From the NCBI GenBank assembly GCA_947568835.1, contig OX387602.1, positions 17,535,021-17,599,020 on the forward strand: DNA of 64,000 nucleotides. Direction: 5' to 3'. Origin of the DNA: Protonemura montana. Lineage: Eukaryota > Arthropoda > Insecta > Plecoptera > Nemouridae. The position numbers and the translations under genes are program-made. Numbering within the stretch: the first letter of the stretch is position 1; every line of letters starts with the position of its first letter. The notes under the pieces are model-generated. The model was not told the origin of the DNA and did no database searches. It saw only the letters and a program-made list of their open reading frames with translations. This document shows positions 37,401 through 64,000 of this stretch, piece after piece.

Positions 37401-39976
37401 CTAAAATGCAAGCAAAAAGTTGGTAAAGCAAATAAAAGACAGAGCTGGCTCCATCTAAAAAAGATACAGACCCCTCGTATTGTGACCACTTTCTGAAATC
37501 AATGATAATCCAAGGTGTATGATTGCTTTCCACATTGCTTTGATTTTTTTTCTCGTAACACTTTCTGTATTTGTTTTTATTTGTAAAATAGAAGCAAACA
37601 TTATCCTGAATTGTTGCACTCTGTGCAATCATAAGCAAAGATGTACTTCCCAAAAATTGAGACCCTTTTGCAGCAATTGGTAAAAATGTCAACACCAGCT
37701 AAGCAAAGAACAAGGTAGATCACAAAGATAATCAGCAAATTTTGCTATGGAGTATCAAAATTAAAGATGAATGTTGCTTTTGAGCTACATGAATCTCACC
37801 ATTAGCCTTCTCTGCAGTAGGACTGGGCGGCTTGGGGGGCGTCGCCGGCGCGACCTTGTTCCTCGGTGGCGGCGCTGGCGCAGAAGGCCCCGGGACTGAT
37901 GGGCGGGGCGAGGGGGCCCGAGGGGCCGGCGCCGGTACAGGGAGCGTGGTGCCCTCCTGAGGGATTGGCCCAAAACCAGGTGGGGTTGGCAGGTCCTCCA
38001 CCGGCAATGGCTTGCCTGCGCGGTGCAGCTTCACAGCATCTTCGTACTGTTTCACGATGCGCCCGATGCGGCGCGCCTTTAGAACAAAGAAAGAAACTGT
38101 AAGAGCTTTTCGTCGTCCGAGAAGCTCGCATCTTATGAAGGATCAATGTTTGTAAATGAAAATCCCAATTTTTTTATTTTATTGTTGGGAAATAATTAAG
38201 AGCTATATAATCATTTTGTGAATCTGATTCTAGACAAATAAACAAGTTCAATGAAAACTAATAGAAATTTGAGGAAAGTTAGCACACAAAATTTGAAATA
38301 ATATTTTTAGACAAAGCACAAAAAAGGTTATGCCTTGACACCATTATGAACAACTGCGACACTCCGCTCACGGAACGCACCTTACTGGAGTTGCCCTCCT
38401 GCTGTGCTTCAGCCTGGACACTGCGGTACTTCGCCAATCTCTGGTCCAATGCCTCTCCCACTGTAGTCGGGGCAGGGGGTGCAACATACAGCTCTGACTC
38501 AGGCATCGGCTCCGGATCTGGCTCAGACGTCTGGCTCTCCGATTGCTCCACCTAAAGCCAAATGTGAGTATGTATAGAGTTTAAATGGAAAATTGCTGAG
38601 ATTTTGAATCTGTCTGTCGTTTCATTCCTGTCATAGCTATTAAATTATTCTGTTTATCTTTGCTAGCTAGCATGTCTTTGAGTACAATATGACTTATTTA
38701 GAAGCTACAAAAAGATCAGGTAACAAAGGAGTACTCAGTAAGACCTAGATAATAATCTACACATAAGTAGGTTAACGTAATATGCTTCGGCAGTAGTAAC
38801 TAAATTGCTTGATAGACTTACCTGTGGACTAGCAACAGGTGCAGTGGTCAATGTAAGAGGTTCTGATTCACCGGGTGGTGGAGGCATCTTGCTCAAATCA
38901 ACAGGTTGCCCCTCTTGGACGGCGGCAATCACTGGCTCGAACTGCCTTGCTATTTTAACATACTTCAGCGCCATTTCTGTATCGCCAGTCTTCTTTGCTA
39001 CAAGCGCTGCTCTCTTATACTCGTCTCTGCGTTCTGTGAGGACTCCCAGAGCCTCGTTATCAATTTTCACAGAGCTTGAAGGAATGTCAGGGCTAGGAAT
39101 GGACCGTTCTTGGATTAGAGGAGGCGATGGTCTTTGAGGAGGAGGTAAAGGAGCAGGCCGAGTTGGGGTTGATATCAATTTGTCTGGTTCCGGGTCAATA
39201 CTACTCGATTCAGGTACAGGATCTACAGGTTTATTTCCAGCACTAGTAGCAACTGGAGGAGGAATTTCTTCTTCGTTTACAGGTCTTCCTGCTTTAGCTG
39301 CTTTTAGCAAATCATTCAAGGTCTTAATACCTCGTGAAAACCTCCTGGCTCTTGTGGTTTCTCCGCCACTTTTAGCGTTAGTTTCAGCCTCTTGGTACAT
39401 CTTCAGCCTGTCAGTTAGTATGGTTACTAGAGATCCACCTGATGATGCAGCTGGTCGTGCAGGTTCTGGTGGTTGAGGAGTTTCTTCTTCATCGGCATTC
39501 AAAGCGCTCAATTCATTTAATAAATCTGGGTCGTCGTCATCACCAGAAATGTCCTCATCTGATGGAATATCTCTGAGGCTAGCAGCTATCATTGAATCCA
39601 GATTGACAGCTTTAGAAGCTGTTGGTGGTGGTCGTTTTGGTTTCCTTGGTGAGTTGCCAGACGTAAGGGCCAACAATTCAGCCTCGAAATCGTCGTCGTC
39701 ATCGCCATCATCCTTTTCCATAGCATTGACATTTATGTCAACGTCCATCAACCCATACTAAAATCAAAATCAAAATTGTGATAACTGATAGATTTGGAAA
39801 CAGCTTACTCAAATAAATAACAATCGTGGAACCCAAAAATTATTTTGAATGAATTGCCTGTATTAGCAATTAAGGTAAGCACTCAAATTAAGCAAGTTTG
39901 TACAAACCTGCGACAGGCCTCCACCCGTATTGGAGCGGCGTTTTTTAGCTGGTTCTTCCTTCTTCCGACTAAACAT
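34478..39976 (-). CDS. CC2D1: CC2D1 / Lgd (lethal giant discs), DM14 and C2-domain protein
   Basis: Nine coding exons in transcript order are 39908-39976, 38822-39757, 38381-38551, 37800-38076, 36896-37400, 36253-36373, 36009-36157, 35043-35133 and 34478-34603. They give 814 aa, almost exactly the length of fly Lgd. The start MFSRKKEEPAKKRR is the conserved N-terminus. Four DM14 repeats lie at about 130-190, 256-318, 365-425 and 495-550, each ending in a P-rich PPPG-like turn. A C2 domain follows from about 655 (DLGDNDLELTIVQGINF...WSRGGFFRSDTLLGTA) to the end. The family binds Shrub/CHMP4 through DM14 and controls ESCRT-III polymerisation, and hence Notch sorting on endosomes. Acidic and proline-rich linkers separate the repeats. 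The acceptor of exon 6 uses a 17-T tract (36,378-36,394). All junctions are GT-AG and in frame. Confidence 0.93.
35588..35612 (+). other. G-rich tract, potential G-quadruplex
   Basis: Four runs of three to eight G are separated by one or two A on the plus strand, within a CC2D1 intron (between the exons at 36,009 and 35,133). The CC2D1 pre-mRNA carries the C-rich complement, so any quadruplex would form on the non-template DNA strand or i-motif side rather than in the RNA. Confidence 0.6.
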
Positions 39977-40233
39977 TATTGGTATTTATATGCGTAATGC
40001 CAAATAATTAAGAAAATAAATGACTACAAATATTCGATAACAGCGCGGGAGTAACCGTCATCGAATCGTAATGACTCTGACGTTTGACAGGCAGATGACA
40101 TCATTCTTGCACCAGCTGTTAGAATCTTGCGCATGCGCTCAGAAAACAATCTGCATTTTTTCTTGACACATGGTATCATGGAAGTACTACATAACCTAAA
40201 TAAAATTTACTTCTGGCCATAAGGGTGACTGTA
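39977..40233. promoter_or_regulatory. Bidirectional promoter CC2D1 / PDE12
   Basis: Only 257 bp separate the divergent start codons of CC2D1 (minus) and PDE12 (plus). The interval holds a palindromic GCGCATGCGC at 40,129-40,138 (ttgcgcatgcgctc, the NRF1/erect-wing consensus). It also holds tgactctga and tgacatca words at 40,074-40,102 resembling AP-1/CRE half sites. There is no TATA box. NRF1-type sites are typical of bidirectional, nuclear-encoded mitochondrial gene promoters, which fits PDE12. Confidence 0.7.
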
Positions 40234-43228
40234 ATGATTTCTAGATCTACTAGATGTCTGTCTAAGTTATTGTATACTGTAAACCTTCAAAAACAGAGAC
40301 GATTTCATTTGGATTTCAAGAAGATGAATGATGCGCATCTTCGTTATGGAGCGGGTGCCGAAGATTTTCAGGTTTCTCTTCGTTACAAAAATTTGGAACT
40401 AGGCATTGACAGAGAATTTAATTTCAAGCGAAAAATGTCAGAGAATGTGTCAGATTTTCTTGGTAGGATAAATTCAAGTTTTGACAAAGTTCTTGCAAAG
40501 AAATTAAAGAAAAAGATGAAGCAGAAGACTGTTCAAGGTACTCCTGTTGAGTGTAACAGTACTACTGCAGTCGAAGCCGAGCCTGAAATCAACGCCAAAT
40601 TGATCCATAATGGAGAAGTGGTACCTGGAACAGTTATGTGCAAGGATGTTTTGGTTGATAGTGGAACATTATTGTTGTGTATTCTAGGCAAAGAATTTAC
40701 CCTTATAGTAAATGCACCGTTGATAAGTGCCCTATCTCTCCCCTGTTCCATCATGGCTGAATTTCCAGTCTATCCTACAAAACTTGACATATCCTTTGCC
40801 AATAAAGAAGAGTCCATATTTTTGTGGTACAAGAACCAATCTGAAAGAGATGATGGGTGGATTGAAGTTGGTTCAGGATACACATACATCCCAACTCCAG
40901 AAGATATTGGCTGCCGGCTCAAGTTACAGTGCGTTCCTGTGAAGGAAAATCGTAAAGGGCCGATGATGGAGGCAGTTTCTAAAACCAATGTCGAGGCTGG
41001 CCCTGGTGTGTGTCCTTTCCAACCACGCCAGCAGTTTACCAAAGACCGACTATCCGGCAATGAGTATGGCTTTAAAAAGAATTATATTACATCAAATTGT
41101 TTAAATACCTTATTTCATTACTTATGGAATCAACACTTTGCAACTTTCAGATTTCGCGTGGTTTCGTACAACATACTGGCAGATCTCTACGCAGAGACCG
41201 AAGTAGCTCACAAAGAGCTATACCCTTATTGTCCACCATATGCTTTGCACATTGATTACAGAAAACAACTTTTTATGAAAGAAATAATAGGTATATGAAA
41301 TATTGCTTAGCAAAACAAAAATAAAAATCTTAATTGAAAAGTAATATTGAAATTGAGAAATATCTCTGGGTTTCAGGATACAATGCTGATTTAATTTGTC
41401 TTCAGGAAGTAGACACAAAAGTGTTTGACTTGGATCTGCAACCTGTTCTTTCTTACTTTGGCTACGAAGGTGTTTTTCATGAAAAAGCAGGAACTGTACG
41501 AGAGGGAATCTCGTGTTTCTTTCACAACTCAAAGTTCCAGTGAGATCACAATCTTGATTTTAATGTGCTTTTGCCAAGTTGGTAGTTATGGCACCAAAAT
41601 TCCTACGGTGTAATAAAATCTACTGAATTGGAGAGCTCTACTTTTTAAAGGAAACATTCTTCAACTCTTTGTTTCAGATTAGTTGAAACTCTCCGCAGAC
41701 ACTTAGCTGAGGAGCTAAAAACAAACCCACTCTTTGCCGACTTATGGGCAAAAATTGAGAAACACGAGCCACTTGTGAAACGATTCACTGATAGAAACAC
41801 TTGTGTTCAGGTACCTATAATCTTGTGAATAATAGCGCTTGTCAGATCTGCTAGAACTTTGTTACCAGCTAAAACATTGAACATTTAATGCTTTTATGCA
41901 AACGGTTTGGCATGTTGAATATTGGTTCTTGTGAGCTCACCGAAGTTAAGCTACACTGCACTGGGTCAGGTATTGGTTAGGTGACCATCAAACACATTAC
42001 CAGTTCTGTTTGGGAGAGCGGTTGGAGGGATGAAAGTAAGCACTGCAATTTTATGATGAAAGTAAGCACTCCAATTTCATTTGCCTTATCTACCTCTGGA
42101 CAGCATGGGCTTGTGAAGGAATCCTGTTGTTCACGTTTACTGTCCTTCGGAAGGACCTTTAAGCTGGTTTTCAACAGGAGTAGGCTACAAGTTTCCCCTC
42201 CTCTTTTGTAAAAGGTTATTTTTTGGTAAATTTGTATTTTTTGTTTTAGTTTACGGTGCTCGATTCTGTTGTAAATCCCAGGGAGCGTTTGGTTGTTGGA
42301 AACACACATTTCTACTTCCATCCCAACGCTGATCACATCCGTCTGTTGCAAGGAGGGATGGCAGTCCGATACCTTGAAGCGTTTGCAGCCTCCTTTGCTG
42401 TAAGTATCATGCAAATTATTTATAGCAAAGAGAATAGAATGCCAAATTTAAAACCAACTGGAAAATGCAGCAATTCTGCATAATTCACTTTTTGTTAAAG
42501 ATCAGCTTGCTATACAAATGTATGGCAAATTTGTACAAATGAGCAAAACAATAAAAGCTAACATTATTTTAGCTATAATGAACAGATTCTTTAATTGTTG
42601 GCATACCTAAGATTATTGAGTTGAAACTAATAAAAGCAATGCTACTATTGCTAAGTGGTATTTCTCCAGAGTGGATACTCAGCTGAAAGTCCTTTGTGTC
42701 CACAGGTACCAGGAAAACGAGTGACGGCTCTAATGTGCGGAGACTTCAACAGCACTCCCGAGTGTGGAGTTTTTCAATTGATGACCACTAAATATGTGGG
42801 TGAAGACTGCATTGATTGGACAAGCAGTAGGTGTACATATTTTATTTTTTCATCTGTTTTATTGTTTCAATCACTATTTAGACAATTTACTACTGATGAA
42901 TATCAGTGTGGGTGGTCGTTTCATGGAATTGTTGGGCCTTTCATCTGTCCATCTTATTTCAGCCCCAGAAGAATCAGTGAAAGGTGTCTCTCTTTCCCAC
43001 TCGCTCGCACTGGCAAGTGCATGTGGAACGCCAGAGTTTACAAACTTCACAGTGGGGTTTTCGGGCTGCCTGGATTACATCTTCTATCAGCAGGATCATA
43101 TTGACGTCACTCAAGTGATTCCGATGCCAAGCATAGAAGAAGTCGAACTGCACACTGCACTTCCAAGTGTTGTCTTTCCATCGGATCACATTTCGCAGGT
43201 TGCAGATTTCAAGTGGAAATCTGATTAG
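40234..43228 (+). CDS. PDE12: PDE12, mitochondrial 2'-5' phosphodiesterase / poly(A) deadenylase
   Basis: Coding exons are 40234-41063, 41151-41290, 41377-41539, 41678-41810, 42250-42399, 42706-42826 and 42963-43228, giving 600 aa (human about 609). The start MISRSTRCLSKLLYTVNLQKQRR is basic and hydroxylated, as for a mitochondrial presequence. From about residue 277 it is an exonuclease-endonuclease-phosphatase domain: VVSYNILAD, catalytic-type LICLQEVD (Glu334), VGNTHFYFHP, LMCGDFNSTP (Asp485/Asn487), GCLDYIF (Asp550) and the terminal PSDHISQVADF (Asp587/His588). The enzyme trims poly(A) from mitochondrial mRNAs and cleaves 2-5A. Exon 6 could instead begin at 42,670, adding 12 residues; I prefer 42,706 because it keeps the usual spacing. 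Intron 1 (87 bp) is a multiple of three and stop-free. Intron 4 carries a SINE. Confidence 0.92.
41064..41150 (+). other. In-frame, stop-free intron of PDE12
   Basis: The donor is gtatgg and the acceptor is ctttcag. Removal joins ...RLSGNE to FRVVSYNILAD, the expected start of the catalytic domain. The 87-bp intron has no stop in the coding frame, so retention would insert 29 residues (rich in N, Y, F, H) just before the first catalytic motif rather than truncate the protein. Confidence 0.75.
41893..42205 (+). mobile_element. 5S-rRNA-derived SINE in PDE12 intron 4
   Basis: tcaccgaagttaagc (41,938-41,952) is the 5S A-box region. ggtattggttaggtgacc corresponds to the 5S C-box (cttggatgggtgacc), and the upstream catgttgaat...ggttctt matches the 5S start. 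After the head comes a body with gtccttcggaaggacc and taagctgg, shared in order with the minus-strand copy at 33.3-33.5 kb. The copy contains an internal 26-bp tandem duplication starting at 42,029 (gatgaaagtaagcact twice). Such heads provide an internal RNA polymerase III promoter. Ends are approximate. Confidence 0.65.
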
Positions 43229-44325
43229 TGAAAATCTACTCAAACTCTTTCTGATTGATTGTTATCAAATTTTGCTTTGTATATTATGTGAATTTTCCCG
43301 TCCTAAAAAATTATTTTCGATGGTGTATATTTAGTTAGTATGGTTTTAAAAATAATTTGCTACTCATTCCTGGACAACCTTTTATTACTATTGAAATTAC
43401 TCCAAAAATTGAATCATTCTTCACCTGTAAAAAACCTTCTTGCACCAAGTCTGTAACTACGAATAAATCAAGGATCAGCCAAGAATTAGTCTTAAAATCT
43501 GACATGGCTGCCTATTCCCAAATAAAATCCGTTATTTGTCACAATTATTTCACATTTGTCACAATTACTTCAATTATTTGTCTGAAAATGCAATTTCATA
43601 TTGATCATGTGGGATCTGATTTTTTTAATCCAATTAATGCCATACTGTTGGAAATATGTATGCTGTTGCCAGAGCAAAACTAGCATTTACTGCAACAAAA
43701 TACACTCACAATAAAATCATCTATGTGCTTCCAGTTATAACATGCAAAATGAAAACAGCAAGGTAGAAATGCACATGATGCATAACCCACATGGCTGTTG
43801 GTTGCCATGGGCATGTTGGTGATGACTGATGAGTAAACAACATAAACTTTTCTCTGATTATGGACTGAAGCTATTTGTTTGATAGATAATGTTTGAAATC
43901 AATGTCAACTGGAAATAGGAGTTGATAGTTTCAAGTAAGTGAGTGCTTTGAAAAATAAGTATATTGCTGGAAAAATACATTCCACCAAAAAAACCAATTC
44001 ATCACCAATTTAATATCATTTCAAATGGAGTCTACTTTCTGATCCATAGCTATCATTATAAAAATATAGTTAAAAGGCAGTAGAACCACATTTATTTACT
44101 TTTAAAACTTCACCTAGTTTGCAGTGTGGAATAAGTGTCTATTTATCCAGCGTTACCAATTCTTTGAGCATAGCGCAGGTTGGTGTTGTCTTTAAAGCTC
44201 TTTGAGGAATGCGCTCTTACAACAATAAATGCAAAATAATGCAATATGAATGTGTCAAGCTATGGCATAGTCTTTATACCATTGAAGTTGAGCTTTAGGT
44301 AATATACTGAGTTTACTTTTCAGTC
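43229..44325. other. PDE12 3' UTR and dynein upstream region
   Basis: AATAAA signals at 43,462, 43,521 and 43,710 could end PDE12 transcripts. No further gene is seen. A ttttcag acceptor lies two bases before the dynein ATG (44,321-44,323), so that gene probably has a non-coding first exon somewhere in this interval. Confidence 0.55.
43801..43815 (+). promoter_or_regulatory. X-box-like RFX site upstream of axonemal dynein
   Basis: gttgccatgggcatg has a perfect RFX half-site (GTTGCC), a 3-bp spacer and a degenerate second half (GGCATG against RGYAAC). RFX factors drive ciliary genes in animals. The site is about 510 bp upstream of the start codon of a ciliary motor gene. Confidence 0.45.
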
Positions 44326-63756
<19,431 letters not shown>

Positions 63757-64000
63757 CTCCCCGCGGGTCCGGTCCCAGCAATCCCAGACACATGCTATTG
63801 TAGATGGGTAACAAACGACAGCTAAGTAGATGCCGCTTTCGCAATGTTTATTGTCCAATAAATAACAAAGTGATCTACTTGAACAAATAGACGCAATTAC
63901 TAGATTTATTACGCCTGCAGTGCTAATAAATGTGTGGTTGTGTCTCTCCACCCTTTTGGGGATTATAACTCTTGCCATACGACCACAGTATACTTTAGCG
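63757..64000. other. DNAH7 3' UTR and right edge
   Basis: The sequence after the stop is non-coding. AATAAA occurs at 63,857 and at 63,925. The latter is followed by a GT-rich stretch (tgtgtggttgtgtc) as expected downstream of a cleavage site. No other gene begins before the end of the window. Confidence 0.6.
63925..63930 (+). terminator. Likely polyadenylation signal of DNAH7
   Basis: AATAAA is followed within a few bases by a GU-rich element. An alternative signal lies at 63,857. Confidence 0.5.

Noticed and set aside
41893..42010. Functional 5S rRNA gene
   Set aside because: Too diverged from 5S, fused to a body also found at 33.3 kb and located inside an intron, so a SINE is the better reading.

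Overview
The window is nuclear DNA of an animal, most likely an insect or another arthropod. The evidence is spliceosomal GT-AG introns, many only 70-150 bp long, a U1 snRNA gene that resembles insect U1, a single KLF10/11-type gene with the N-terminal SPPTTPP signature of insect cabut, and proteins close in length to CC2D1/Lgd, PDE12 and the axonemal dynein DNAH7. There is no operon, phage, CRISPR or plasmid content. The species cannot be named from the sequence.

Layout. Positions 1-21,990 form a gene desert. I find no convincing protein-coding exon there, only microsatellites, a 21-bp tandem repeat, a local duplication and two dense GATA-site clusters (10.7-11.2 kb and 19.8-20.2 kb) that look like enhancers. 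CTCF-like sites lie at 21.03 and 21.75 kb. A U1 snRNA gene follows at 21,994-22,157 (+). The cabut/KLF10-11 zinc-finger gene (23,390-27,592, +, 3 coding exons, 504 aa) has a CRE, two inverted CCAAT boxes and a candidate carbohydrate-response element in its promoter. A second tandem E-box pair with the same spacing lies in its first intron. A 6-kb intergenic stretch ends with a 5S-rRNA-derived SINE on the minus strand.

From 34.5 to 63.8 kb the DNA is gene-dense. CC2D1/lgd (9 coding exons, minus strand, 814 aa) and PDE12 (7 coding exons, plus strand, 600 aa) are head-to-head across 257 bp that contain a palindromic NRF1-type site. PDE12 intron 4 holds a second, related 5S-derived SINE. A complete inner-arm axonemal dynein heavy chain, DNAH7-like (47 coding exons, 3,986 aa plus up to 12 aa from two optional microexons), fills 44.3-63.8 kb, with an X-box-like RFX site about 0.5 kb upstream.

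The genes are functionally unrelated neighbours: splicing, sugar/ecdysone-responsive transcription, endosomal Notch/ESCRT control, mitochondrial RNA deadenylation and ciliary or sperm motility. All four protein genes splice in frame from start to stop without a frameshift. The points most worth following are the two dynein microexons, the two GC-AG introns, two in-frame stop-free introns that could be retained, the paired ChoRE-like sites at cabut, the 5S SINE family and the altered U1 stem-loop I. I did not find a wholly new multi-gene system.
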